This document shows positions 45,017-53,247 of a stretch of 64,000 nucleotides of DNA, one piece after another; position 1 is the first letter of the stretch; the number at the start of each line of letters is the position of its first letter. Under the pieces are notes generated by a model. It made no database searches, was not told where the DNA came from, and was given only the letters and a program-made list of their open reading frames with translations. The translations under genes and the position numbers were made by a program. Location: the NCBI RefSeq assembly GCF_003020125.1, contig NZ_PYFW01000013.1, positions 28,911 through 92,910 of the forward strand. Direction: 5' to 3'. Source of the DNA: Bradyrhizobium sp. MOS003. Lineage in GTDB: Bacteria; Pseudomonadota; Alphaproteobacteria; Rhizobiales; Xanthobacteraceae.

Positions 45017-46144
45017 TCAGAGCGCTGCACGCAGCAAACCCTCAAATTCTTCAGCTGACGCTTTTCGAGGAGCCGTGGCATTCGAGTGGTCGGCCAACGC
45101 TCGGACGACTGTTTGAGGAATATGTTGAGCCTCAAAACCCATCTCCCCGAGCGTTACCGGTAGCTTCAACGATTGAACGAGATCGAGCATCGAATCGGCG
45201 AGATCCGCTTCGCGCGGAATACAAAGCGCGTCGCTCAGCTTCGCATATTTACTCCCGACGCTCTGCGCGCTGAAGCGCAGGATGTGCGGCAGAAACACGC
45301 CGTTCAGCATACCGTGATGCAATGTCGGCGACCGCAATGCGCCGGCGGCGTGAGAAAGCGAGTGCACGGCGCCGAGGCCCTTCTGAAACGTGAGCCCACC
45401 TTCGAGTGCCGCCATCATCATCTCCCATCGGGCCTCGCGGTCGGCACCGTTTGTCGCTGCGCGCTGGATGAAGCGCCATGCACGCCGTGCACCGTCGAGC
45501 GCGATCGCTTCCGCCGGCGGATTGACCAACGGTGACAGGAACGTTTCGATGCAATGCGTGAGCGCATCGATGCCAGTTGCCGCGGTCAACAGTCGTGGCA
45601 GGCCCAGCGTGAGTTCAGGATCGCATATCGCCCTTTTCGGTATCAAATTTGGACTGATCAACGCCAGCTTTGAGCCGTTGGTCAGATTGATCAAAGCGCC
45701 GCGACCGACCTCGCTGCCAGTCCCCGCAGTGGTCGGGACAGCGATCACAGGCGCGACTTTCGCAGTGATCTTGCCGACGCCGCCATGGATTGCCGCGTAA
45801 TTCGCCAATGGTCCATCGTGCGTGGCGGCCAGGGCTACGCCTTTGGCAAGGTCAATTGGCGAACCGCCGCCGAGCGCAATGACGCCGTCACATCTGCCTT
45901 CTCGGTATGCGACAACGCCTTCGCGCACGGCTTCCTCCGTCGGATTCGGCGGCGTGCCGGCGAATACTGAAACAGTGGCTGGATCGAGGTGGGTCAGCAC
46001 CGACGCTGCAATGCCAGCACCCTGTACACCGGCGTCCGTGACAAGCAATGGGCGGCGAATTCCGAGCGCCTCCAACTCGGTCGGCAAGCTCTTGATCGCC
46101 CCGAAATCAAAGATCGTCGTCGTCAAATATCCAATGGTTGACAC
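45017..46144 (-). CDS. Iron-containing alcohol dehydrogenase (maleylacetate reductase-like)
   Basis: A 375-residue group III (Fe) alcohol dehydrogenase. GGGSPIDLAKGVAL is the cofactor loop, PTTAGTGSEVG follows, and the metal site is drawn from DALTHCIETFLS, GAVHSLSHAAGAL and HHGMLNG. Such enzymes reduce or oxidise small alcohols and aldehydes, and the maleylacetate reductases of the beta-ketoadipate-type chloroaromatic routes belong to the same family. GTG at 46144 is preferred because GGGAGGAG stands nine bases upstream. It is divergent from a GntR regulator and its ABC operon. Confidence 0.88.
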   Translation of the reverse strand: MSTIGYLTTTIFDFGAIKSLPTELEALGIRRPLLVTDAGVQGAGIAASVLTHLDPATVSVFAGTPPNPTEEAVREGVVAYREGRCDGVIALGGGSPIDLAKGVALAATHDGPLANYAAIHGGVGKITAKVAPVIAVPTTAGTGSEVGRGALINLTNGSKLALISPNLIPKRAICDPELTLGLPRLLTAATGIDALTHCIETFLSPLVNPPAEAIALDGARRAWRFIQRAATNGADREARWEMMMAALEGGLTFQKGLGAVHSLSHAAGALRSPTLHHGMLNGVFLPHILRFSAQSVGSKYAKLSDALCIPREADLADSMLDLVQSLKLPVTLGEMGFEAQHIPQTVVRALADHSNATAPRKASAEEFEGLLRAAL

Positions 46145-46218
46145 GGTCACTCTCCTCCCGACGACGACGAAATTGCTGCATCGCCAAACATTCTTATTCG
46201 TCGGATATTTAACATCGG

Positions 46219-47085
46219 ATGATTGCGAGGGCAATGAAATCGGTGTATGGCTCGAGCATACCAGTCGGCCATAGAGCCGCGGTCGGGAGTGAACAATCGT
46301 TGAGCGCGAAGCGCGTCAAATCAGCCGAGAAGCGTTTGAAGCCAGGCCGCATTCAGGCGGTACTGACGACACTCGGCCGCGAGATCGCCCAACAGATCAT
46401 CCCGGCCGGCGCGGTATTACCACCCGAAAGCGATCTCGAAGTCCGCTTCGGCGTCGGCCGCGGCGTAGTTCGTGAGGCGATCAAAACGCTGTCGGGAAAA
46501 GGACTGGTCAGCGTCCGACCGCGCCACGGGACTCGTGTCTTACCCAGCCGCGATTGGAGCCTGCTCGATCGCGACGTGTTGAATTGGCTGGTTGGACACG
46601 ACAAGCCCGACCGCGCGTTGCTGCTGGCCATCCAGGAAGTCCGCTCGATCATCGAGCCGGCTGCGGCCTCGCTCGCTGCGATCCGCGCCACCAAGGAGGA
46701 TCGACTGCGGATCAATGCTGCTTGGAAAGCGATGGAAGCCTCAGACGAGCAGGCCGCCGCAACTGCGGCGGACAAGGCGTTTCACCTCGCTATTCTCGAC
46801 GCCACGCACAATCCGGTGCTGCAAGGCTTTCGCGGCGCGATCGACACAATATTGAGTGCGGTCTTTTTGGTCGCCGTCGACAGTGTCGGCGGCTGGTTCG
46901 ATGACAACCTTCAAAACCACGCCGTCGTCGCTCGCGCCATCGAAGAAGGGGATGCAAAAAAAGCCCGCAAGGCCATGGAGCGGGTCATTAGCCTCACTCA
47001 GTCAAAACTCTCCAGGCCGAGCGCCGGCGCCCGCCACCGGAATGGTCGACCAAATGCCCCCGGCAATCGGAGGCGAGTGAAATGA
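46219..47085 (+). CDS. GntR/FadR family transcriptional regulator
   Basis: A regulator of up to 288 residues. The winged helix (ALTTLG-type entry; GAVLPPESDLEVRFGVGRGVVREAIKTLSGKGLV) is followed by an FCD domain with DKAFHLAILDATHNPVL and NHAVVARAIEEGD, whose His and Asp residues bind metal or ligand. The exact start is uncertain. The ATG at 46219 has no ribosome site, and a TTG at 46300 behind GGGAG is an alternative that removes 27 residues. Its stop overlaps the first permease start as ATGA, so the regulator heads the transporter operon, and it is divergent from the alcohol dehydrogenase. Confidence 0.87.
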   Translation: MIARAMKSVYGSSIPVGHRAAVGSEQSLSAKRVKSAEKRLKPGRIQAVLTTLGREIAQQIIPAGAVLPPESDLEVRFGVGRGVVREAIKTLSGKGLVSVRPRHGTRVLPSRDWSLLDRDVLNWLVGHDKPDRALLLAIQEVRSIIEPAAASLAAIRATKEDRLRINAAWKAMEASDEQAAATAADKAFHLAILDATHNPVLQGFRGAIDTILSAVFLVAVDSVGGWFDDNLQNHAVVARAIEEGDAKKARKAMERVISLTQSKLSRPSAGARHRNGRPNAPGNRRRVK

Positions 47086-47855
47086 GACATTGGCTCTCTT
47101 CCGCACTGTGGTTCGCTTCTCCCTTTGCGGTCCTGATCGTCCTCTGGGCAGTTCTGATCCCGTACCTCGACGTCAACCCCCGTTTGTTTCCTCACCTCAC
47201 TTCTGTCGTCGAGGCCGGGATCGAGGGAATACAAGATGGCACCCTTATTCGGCATGTCGGTGCGAGCCTCCTGCGCGTCGCCGTCGGCACAGTGCTCGCG
47301 CTATTGATCGCGATACCCTTGGGCGTCGCTATGGGCGTCAGTCCGATTGTCTCCGGCTTCCTGACACCCCTGTTCAGGTTTTTCTCGGTGCTGGCTGGCA
47401 TCGCGTGGATCCCGATCGCGACGCTGTGGTTTGGGTACGGCTTCGGCGCCATCACCTTCGTGATCTTCAATGCCGTGTTCTTCATCGTGACGTACAATAC
47501 GCTGCTCGGCGTATCGACCATCCCCTTGCAAGTGCGCAACGCGGCCGCATCGCTCGGTGCAGGCCGATGGGCGATGTTGACCGAAGTGCTCCTGCCGGGC
47601 GCGCTTCCTAACATTGTAACCGGCATACGCACCGGCCTGGGCTTTGCCTGGCGCGGCCTGATCGCAGCCGAGATGATCGCCACCAACGTCGGCCTCGGTT
47701 ACATGCTGTTTGTGGCACGCGACTTCTATAAGACTGAAGTGATCGTGCTTGGCATGATTATGATCGGCGTGCTTTGGTTGCTGCTCGACCGACTGGTCTT
47801 GGCTCCACTCGAGCGCGCCACCATCGAACGATGGGGCATGGTACAGCGCACATGA
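47082..47855 (+). CDS. ABC transporter permease (SsuC/TauC type), first of two
   Basis: A 257-residue permease with about six helices. The EAA loop reads RNAAASLGAGRWAMLTEVLLPGALPNI, preceded by GIAWIPIATLWFGYG, both standard for nitrate/sulfonate/taurine-type importers. It overlaps the regulator by four bases and the second permease by four bases. Its C-terminal LERATIERWGM is nearly repeated in the next protein (IERATGQRWGL), showing they are paralogues. Most systems of this family use one homodimeric permease. Confidence 0.92.
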   Translation: MRHWLSSALWFASPFAVLIVLWAVLIPYLDVNPRLFPHLTSVVEAGIEGIQDGTLIRHVGASLLRVAVGTVLALLIAIPLGVAMGVSPIVSGFLTPLFRFFSVLAGIAWIPIATLWFGYGFGAITFVIFNAVFFIVTYNTLLGVSTIPLQVRNAAASLGAGRWAMLTEVLLPGALPNIVTGIRTGLGFAWRGLIAAEMIATNVGLGYMLFVARDFYKTEVIVLGMIMIGVLWLLLDRLVLAPLERATIERWGMVQRT

Positions 47856-48661
47856 AGCAGTTTCTTCTCAATATCTGGAGTCACTGCGTCCGCCTGAACG
47901 CGCGCTGGCCGTCGATCGGTTCCATCGCGCCTTTCATTCCGGTGATTGCGGCTTGGTGGATCGTCACGGAGCTGCAAATATTTCCACGCGCGTTCCTGCC
48001 GGGACCAGCGGAGGTCGTGCGCTCGTTCGGTTCGCTGGTTTATATGGGCATCCTGCCGGCGTACCTACAGGACAGCCTTGTGCGCCTGGCCGTCGGTACG
48101 TTCTGGGGCATCGCCCTCGGCATTCCTCTCGGAATCCTTGTAGGTCTTAGCCAGCGCGCGCGCACGGCACTGTGGCCCCTGCTCCTGTTCTTTCAGGCCA
48201 TTGGCGATATTGCCTGGCTGCCGATCCTGGTAATCTGGTTTGGCTACGGCCTCACGACCATCACGGTCGTCATCGTCTACACGGTGATCTTCCCGGTGGT
48301 CCTGAACACCGTGCTGGGCGTGCGCTCGATCCCCATCACCTTGCATCGCGCCGCCCAAAGTCTGGGTGCTTCGCGCATTCGCATCTTGTGGGAAGTGGTG
48401 TTGCCGGGAGCGCTGCCCAACATCTTGACAGGACTGCGCAACGGACTGGGCTATGGCTGGCGCGCCCTGATCGCTACCGAAATTATCGTCGGCACCAGCG
48501 GCATCGGGTTCCTCATGTTCGACGCACGCCGCTCCGGCTCGGTCGTCGAGATCCTGCTCGGCATGATCATCTTGGGAATTCTCTGGTACATCGTCGATAG
48601 CTGGATACTGGCACCTATCGAACGCGCCACGGGACAACGGTGGGGGCTCGTGACGCGATGA
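47852..48661 (+). CDS. ABC transporter permease (SsuC/TauC type), second of two
   Basis: A 269-residue permease related to the one just upstream. It has about six helices and the EAA loop HRAAQSLGASRIRILWEVVLPGALPNI, with DIAWLPILVIWFGYG before it. The N-terminus carries a longer cytoplasmic stretch (about 25 residues) than the first permease. It starts at an ATGA overlap with the first permease and ends in an ATGA overlap with the ATPase gene. The two probably form a heterodimeric channel, an arrangement less common in this family. Confidence 0.92.
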   Translation: MKQFLLNIWSHCVRLNARWPSIGSIAPFIPVIAAWWIVTELQIFPRAFLPGPAEVVRSFGSLVYMGILPAYLQDSLVRLAVGTFWGIALGIPLGILVGLSQRARTALWPLLLFFQAIGDIAWLPILVIWFGYGLTTITVVIVYTVIFPVVLNTVLGVRSIPITLHRAAQSLGASRIRILWEVVLPGALPNILTGLRNGLGYGWRALIATEIIVGTSGIGFLMFDARRSGSVVEILLGMIILGILWYIVDSWILAPIERATGQRWGLVTR

Positions 48662-49416
48662 AGGATCTGACTATCCGCAATCTGTCGAAGACGTATTTCG
48701 ACCCCTATGCCGGCACCAACGTCACCGCAGTGCATGATGTGTCGTTGAAGGTGGAACAGGGAGAGTTCGTCTGCATCGTCGGACCGTCGGGATGCGGCAA
48801 GACGACGATCCTCAATATGATCGCGGGCTTCATTCCGCACACAGGCGGAGAGATCCTGGTTGGCGGCCGTCCGGTCAAGGGGCCGGGCCCCGACCGCGGC
48901 GTGGTTTTCCAATCGTTTGCCCTATTCCCATGGCGAACCGTTCTCGAGAATGTCGCCTTCGGTCCGAAGATGCGCGGCGTCCGCAAGGTCGAGCGCGAGA
49001 AGATCGCGCATGAGTTTCTGGCACTCGCAAAGCTGACGGAGGCGGCCGGGCGCTATCCCAACGAATTGTCGGGCGGCATGCAGCAGCGTGTCGGCGTGGT
49101 GCGTGCCCTGGCGAACGAGCCGGACGTGCTGCTGATGGATGAGCCGTTCGCGAGCGTCGACGCCCAGACCCGCATGACGCTGCAGGAAGAACTGACCCGG
49201 ATCTGGCAGGAGAAGCGGCCGACGGTAATCTTCATCACGCATGACGTCGCCGAAGCCGTCTTTCTCGCTAACCGCGTGGTCGCGCTGTCGAAGGGCCGTG
49301 TGCTCGAGGAAATCGACGTGGACTTGCCGCGGCCGCGATCATGGGACGCGCTCAACGACGATGCGCGGTTCAAGGAATTGTCGGGACGCGTTCTTCAACT
49401 CGTGCGGTCGGCCTGA
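48658..49416 (+). CDS. ABC transporter ATP-binding protein
   Basis: A 252-residue ATPase. Walker A is GPSGCGKTT at about 43-51, the signature LSGGMQQR and Walker B VLLMDEPFASVD, with the switch His in ITHDVAEAVFL. FALFPWRTVLENVAFG is the Q-loop region common to nitrate/taurine/sulfonate importers. It overlaps the second permease by four bases and is followed three bases later by the small unknown gene. It powers the importer formed with the two permeases and the binding protein. Confidence 0.94.
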   Translation: MKDLTIRNLSKTYFDPYAGTNVTAVHDVSLKVEQGEFVCIVGPSGCGKTTILNMIAGFIPHTGGEILVGGRPVKGPGPDRGVVFQSFALFPWRTVLENVAFGPKMRGVRKVEREKIAHEFLALAKLTEAAGRYPNELSGGMQQRVGVVRALANEPDVLLMDEPFASVDAQTRMTLQEELTRIWQEKRPTVIFITHDVAEAVFLANRVVALSKGRVLEEIDVDLPRPRSWDALNDDARFKELSGRVLQLVRSA

Positions 49417-49419
49417 GCC

Positions 49420-49743
49420 ATGTGGAAAGATGCCCTTCGATCGCGAAAGGCGCATATCCTCATCGCGGTGGCGGCTGGCTATTTGGCCTGGCAGCTTTGG
49501 CTGACGATCGCCGCACCGCAAAAGATCGCGAACTTCGCCGGCAGCTCGGAGAAGGTGAATATCCTCGTCGTGCTGCCGTTCGAACCTGAACGTTTCCACG
49601 TTCAGCTGATGCAGACGTACGGCCGGGTATCCGGAACACAAGAAAAATCCGTTGAAGTTCGAGGAGTGAAACGCGCGGACTTGACGACCGTCGCCCGGCC
49701 TTACTGGGTGACGCGCGTCGAGCCGCTTCAACCGGGGGGATGA
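49420..49743 (+). CDS. Small membrane-anchored protein of an ABC operon, unknown
   Basis: A 107-residue protein. One hydrophobic helix (ILIAVAAGYLAWQLWLTIAAP, about 13-33) is followed by a mainly beta region of about 70 residues (KVNILVVLPFEPERFHVQLMQ and VSGTQEKSVEVRGVKR) expected outside the cytoplasm. I do not know a family. It begins three bases after the ATPase stop and overlaps the binding protein start as ATGA, so it is translated as part of the same unit. An accessory subunit that docks the binding protein or modulates the channel is plausible. Confidence 0.75.
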   Translation: MWKDALRSRKAHILIAVAAGYLAWQLWLTIAAPQKIANFAGSSEKVNILVVLPFEPERFHVQLMQTYGRVSGTQEKSVEVRGVKRADLTTVARPYWVTRVEPLQPGG

Positions 49744-50810
49744 CCCAGATGCGACGACTTGCGATGCTGCTCTGCGCCTTGTTGCTGCTGCCGTCACTGG
49801 CAATGGCGCAGGCCAAGGATCCCATTAAACTCAAGGTCGGCATGGTGGCAGCTGTAGACATGCTGGCGCTGCCGATTGCGCTAGAGCGCGGCTTCTTCGA
49901 AAAATATGGACTCGACGTGACGATCGCCCGCCCCTACGCAACCGGCGTCGATGCGCTCAATGCCTTGCAGGCAGGTGAAACCGACATGGTGCAAGCTGGC
50001 GTGCCGGCCATCGGCGCCATTCTACGCAACATGGACCTGGTTTTCCTCGGTAATTTCAGTGGAAGCGCCACAAAGCTCGGGTCCGATGCCACGCTCGCGC
50101 TCATTGCCAATGGTGACTCCGGGATCGCCAAAGGTGATTTGAAAAGTCTCAAAGGCAAAAAAATCGCCACTTCATTCGGCACGATCAACCATCTCTACAT
50201 TCTCGGCCTGCTCGATAAGGCTGGCCTCGCGCCGACCGACGTAACGCTGATCAATACGCCGCCGCCGGAGATGAGCGTGGCGTTGCTCGCCAAGGGTGTG
50301 GACGCATTTGTGTGCTGGGACCCGGCACCGGTGATTGCCATGAAGGATGTGCCGGGCGCCGTCGAGGTCATCCGCGGCGGCGATGTCATCTCCTATCTCG
50401 GCTTCAATGTCGCGCTGCGGCCCTGGGTGGAGAAGAACGGGCCGACGGTCGAGAAATTCCTGGCAGCCGTGTCGGAGGCCGACCAGTGGATGCGCAAGAA
50501 TCCCAAGCAGGCCGCCGCGATCGGTACGCGCTGGATTCCGGGGTTGAAGCTCGACGTGGCGGAGACCGCGATGCAGTACAACATCCAGCAGGTCGACCGC
50601 CGCATTTCTGCCCACAACTATCGCGCGCTGTGGAAGGCGCAGGATACGCTGCAACGGCTTGGCGTGATCAAGTCGGTGTTCGATGTGAACAAGCACATCG
50701 AGCCCAAATTCATCCTTAGCGTGATGAATACCTATCCGGACCTGTTTTCCGATCTGCAGCCCATTCCGGCAGACGTCGCAATTAAACCTGGCTTCGTGTT
50801 CACGCCCTGA
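49740..50810 (+). CDS. ABC transporter substrate-binding protein (SsuA/NMT1 type)
   Basis: A 356-residue periplasmic binding protein. The signal peptide (LAMLLCALLLLPSLAMAQA) is followed by IKLKVGMVAAVDMLALPIALERGFFEKYGLDV, the canonical SsuA/THI5-like start. ALNALQAGETDMVQAGVPAI is the usual ligand-cleft motif. It is the last gene of the operon, overlapping the small unknown gene as ATGA. Ligands of the family include sulfonates, nitrate, pyrimidine precursors and aromatic acids. Context does not decide among them. Confidence 0.92.
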   Translation: MTQMRRLAMLLCALLLLPSLAMAQAKDPIKLKVGMVAAVDMLALPIALERGFFEKYGLDVTIARPYATGVDALNALQAGETDMVQAGVPAIGAILRNMDLVFLGNFSGSATKLGSDATLALIANGDSGIAKGDLKSLKGKKIATSFGTINHLYILGLLDKAGLAPTDVTLINTPPPEMSVALLAKGVDAFVCWDPAPVIAMKDVPGAVEVIRGGDVISYLGFNVALRPWVEKNGPTVEKFLAAVSEADQWMRKNPKQAAAIGTRWIPGLKLDVAETAMQYNIQQVDRRISAHNYRALWKAQDTLQRLGVIKSVFDVNKHIEPKFILSVMNTYPDLFSDLQPIPADVAIKPGFVFTP

Positions 50811-50820
50811 AGCTGAGTGC

Positions 50821-50850
50821 TGCCGCGCGCCCCGAAGCCGGTGCGCGGCA
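50821..50850. terminator. Strong hairpin between the ABC operon and the convergent hydrolase
   Basis: TGCCGCGC at 50821-50828 pairs perfectly with GCGCGGCA at 50843-50850, and three further pairs including one G-T extend the stem to 11 pairs around an eight-base loop. It lies ten bases after the operon's last stop. There is no T-run, so Rho-independent termination is uncertain. Confidence 0.5.
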
Positions 50851-50985
50851 ACAAACTTCCCGCCTACAACGTCCGCTTTGAGTCCACATGCGGACGTCGC
50901 ATACCGTCTCTGAACTGGAAGGAGACGTCGCCTTGCAAACGGCATCTCCCTCGTGCGGGAAGGCGATATTGGATGAGAGATGTCG

Positions 50986-51804
50986 TCAAGACCTGATGAA
51001 CGAGAGCAGGTCGGGGTTGAGGACCTCCGCATGCGTGGTTAGCATGCCATGGGGGTAGCCGGGATAAGTCTTCAGCGATCCCTTCTTGAGCAAGTCGACC
51101 GCACGCGGCACTGAACTTGCGAACGGGACGACTTGATCAGCCTCGCCATGCATCACCAGCACCGGCACGGTGATCTTCTTGAGGTCTTCGGTGTAATCTT
51201 CGAGCCAAGAGGCGACAGTCGCGTAGTGAGCGAGAGCACCGCCGGCCATGCCTTGGCGCCACCAGTTCGCAATGATTGCCTCCGACGGCTTGGCCCCATC
51301 GAGATTGTAACCGTAGAACGGATTCTCAGGGACGAAACGGTAAAATTCCGCCCGGTTGCCTAGCACGCCTGCCCGGATCGCTTCGAACCATTCCGGGGGT
51401 TGGCCGGACGCGTTGTTCTCGCTTCGGTACATGTTCGGCGTCAGTGAAGCGACCAGAACCGCCTTCGCGACGCGCTCCTGGTGGCGAGCGACATAGCGAG
51501 CCACCTCGCCGCCACCTGTCGAGTGCCCAATGTGGATCGCGTCGCGCAGGTTGAGGTGTTCAGTCAGGGCCGCGAGGTCGTCAACCCAATGGTCCATGTC
51601 GTTGCCGGTGCTGGGCTGGTCGGACCGGCCGTGGCCGCGCCGGTCGTGGGCGATCACACGATACCCGTGATGAAGGAAGAACATCATCTGGGCATCCCAG
51701 TCGTCCGCTGTCAGCGGCCAGCCGTGGCTGAACACGATCGGCTGACCTGATCCCCAATCCTTGTAGAAGATGCTTACGCCGTCTGTAGTTGTGATCGTCG
51801 ACAT
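50986..51804 (-). CDS. Alpha/beta hydrolase (cofactor-free haloperoxidase-like)
   Basis: A 272-residue alpha/beta hydrolase. The nucleophile elbow is GHSTGG with Ser95, the acid is Asp223 in MHGEADQVVPF and the base His252 in GYPHGML. FSHGWPLTADDWDAQM and DRRGHGRSDQP are characteristic of the non-haem chloroperoxidase/esterase group. The protein has no signal peptide. It stands alone, convergent to the ABC operon. Natural substrates of such enzymes are rarely known. Confidence 0.92.
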   Translation of the reverse strand: MSTITTTDGVSIFYKDWGSGQPIVFSHGWPLTADDWDAQMMFFLHHGYRVIAHDRRGHGRSDQPSTGNDMDHWVDDLAALTEHLNLRDAIHIGHSTGGGEVARYVARHQERVAKAVLVASLTPNMYRSENNASGQPPEWFEAIRAGVLGNRAEFYRFVPENPFYGYNLDGAKPSEAIIANWWRQGMAGGALAHYATVASWLEDYTEDLKKITVPVLVMHGEADQVVPFASSVPRAVDLLKKGSLKTYPGYPHGMLTTHAEVLNPDLLSFIRS

Positions 51805-52285
51805 CGAGTCGCTCCATCTGCGCTGTTAGATCTTCGTTGGAAAGTTTGCGAACGGGTGTCTAAGAAAGCAGGCAGGCCCAAGCTGATCGGGCCACAGATC
51901 GCGCGCCTTGGCTTCCTGAAAGACACGATGTTCAGCGGCCTCGCCGGCAAGCCCTTGCCATGCCAACACCCGATCGCCGACGCGTTATCGCCGGATCCGG
52001 CGCGGCGCTATTCGTCGCTCCTGCGCATTCGCGCGCTTCCCGCAAAATGAAAGACGCCACTCTCGATCGCGCTGCAGAATTGTGGAGGCCGCACTGAATT
52101 GCGATCACGCCGTTCCTGTCGGCCTGGAGTGCTAGGATCACTTTGCTGAAGACGATACTAAGCTTCGGCATCGACATTGTTGCCGTCCATTTCTGGTTGA
52201 AGACTGCGTGACGGTAAATCTCCCTTTTGCCGATGACTAAGACCTTGTACGCTCCGAGCTATGCCTCAGAGATATACGAGGAACC
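51805..52285. other. Intergenic region with a possible truncated exported-protein gene
   Basis: This 481-base stretch has no convincing complete gene. A frame at 51960-52097 encodes MPTPDRRRVIAGSGAALFVA then PAHSRA and a few more residues before TGA. That looks like a twin-arginine-type signal peptide with its mature protein lost, so it may be the 5' remnant of a deleted gene. Another open frame (51856-52050) shares most of the same bases but shows no motif. The last 60 bases should hold the promoter of the LysR gene that follows. Confidence 0.4.
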
Positions 52286-53209
52286 ATGGAACTCCGGCAT
52301 CTGCGCTATTTCGTTGCCGTCGCTGAAGAAGGCAGCCTGCTGACTGCCGCCCAGCGCCGGCTGAACACCTCGCAGCCATCGCTGAGCCGGCAGATCCGCG
52401 ATCTCGAATCCGAAGTCGGCGTTCAGTTGTTGGAGCGCCAGCCGCGCGGGGTGACGCTGACCGCCGCCGGAAGGGTGTTTCTTGATCACGCGCGGCTGGC
52501 GCTGCTGCAGGTTCAGGCGGCGACGGAAGGGGCCCGGCAGACGGCGCAACCGCAAAAGCCCACTCTCTCCATGGGATTTCTCGTCGGGTTGGAGGTCATG
52601 TGGCTCCCTCAGCTTCTGCGCATCCTCCGGGAGGAAGCCCCCGATGTTCAAGTCACGCTCAGCACGCAATCGTCACCGGAACTCGCGCTCGCATTGATGC
52701 AAGGGAAGTTGGACATAGCTTTCCTCCGTCCCGAGAAAGGCAACGAGGGCGTCGTCTTCAAGCTGTTGGCAAAAGAGCCTTTGATCGCCGTGCTGCCGGC
52801 CGAACATCACCTGGCATCGCGCAAGAAGATTCGTCCCCAGGACCTCGCCCGCGAAATCTATGTCAGCTCGGCAAGAACGTCTCCGGTCTTGCAAGAGGTC
52901 ATTCGGAACTACGCAGCTCGGGTCGGCATCTCTCTGAAGGCGAAGTACGAAGGCGAAAACATCTCGTCGGCCATGTCGCTCGTGGCTTCCACGGGCGGCA
53001 TTAGCCTCGTACCCCTCTACGCGCAGAACATGCTGGCACCAAACGTCGTCGCCAGAGCGCTCGACGGCGGCACTCCAACGGTCGAGCTGGCCCTGGGATA
53101 CAATCGGGACAATCCGTCGCCGTTGCTCCGTCGGCTTTTATCCCGTGCGGATGAGTTGGTCGCAAACGTTCAAAATCAGAGCATCATTCGCTATGTCGAA
53201 GCTCACTAG
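52286..53209 (+). CDS. LysR family transcriptional regulator
   Basis: A 307-residue LysR-type regulator. The helix-turn-helix region (MELRHLRYFVAVAEEGSLL and RRLNTSQPSLSRQIRDLE) fills residues 1-65. The effector domain contains GKLDIAFLRPEKGNEGVV and STGGISLVP. It resembles the HcaR/CatM-like group that responds to aromatic or muconate compounds. It has no divergent partner: upstream is a 481-base region without genes, and downstream is a convergent membrane protein. If it had a target here, that target may have been lost. Confidence 0.92.
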   Translation: MELRHLRYFVAVAEEGSLLTAAQRRLNTSQPSLSRQIRDLESEVGVQLLERQPRGVTLTAAGRVFLDHARLALLQVQAATEGARQTAQPQKPTLSMGFLVGLEVMWLPQLLRILREEAPDVQVTLSTQSSPELALALMQGKLDIAFLRPEKGNEGVVFKLLAKEPLIAVLPAEHHLASRKKIRPQDLAREIYVSSARTSPVLQEVIRNYAARVGISLKAKYEGENISSAMSLVASTGGISLVPLYAQNMLAPNVVARALDGGTPTVELALGYNRDNPSPLLRRLLSRADELVANVQNQSIIRYVEAH

Positions 53210-53247
53210 CTGGCGGCACAAAGCATGATCCGGAAAAGTGGGCAGCG

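Noticed and set aside
51856..52050. 64-codon open frame between hydrolase and LysR genes
   Set aside because: It overlaps the possible signal-peptide remnant in another frame and lacks any recognisable feature.
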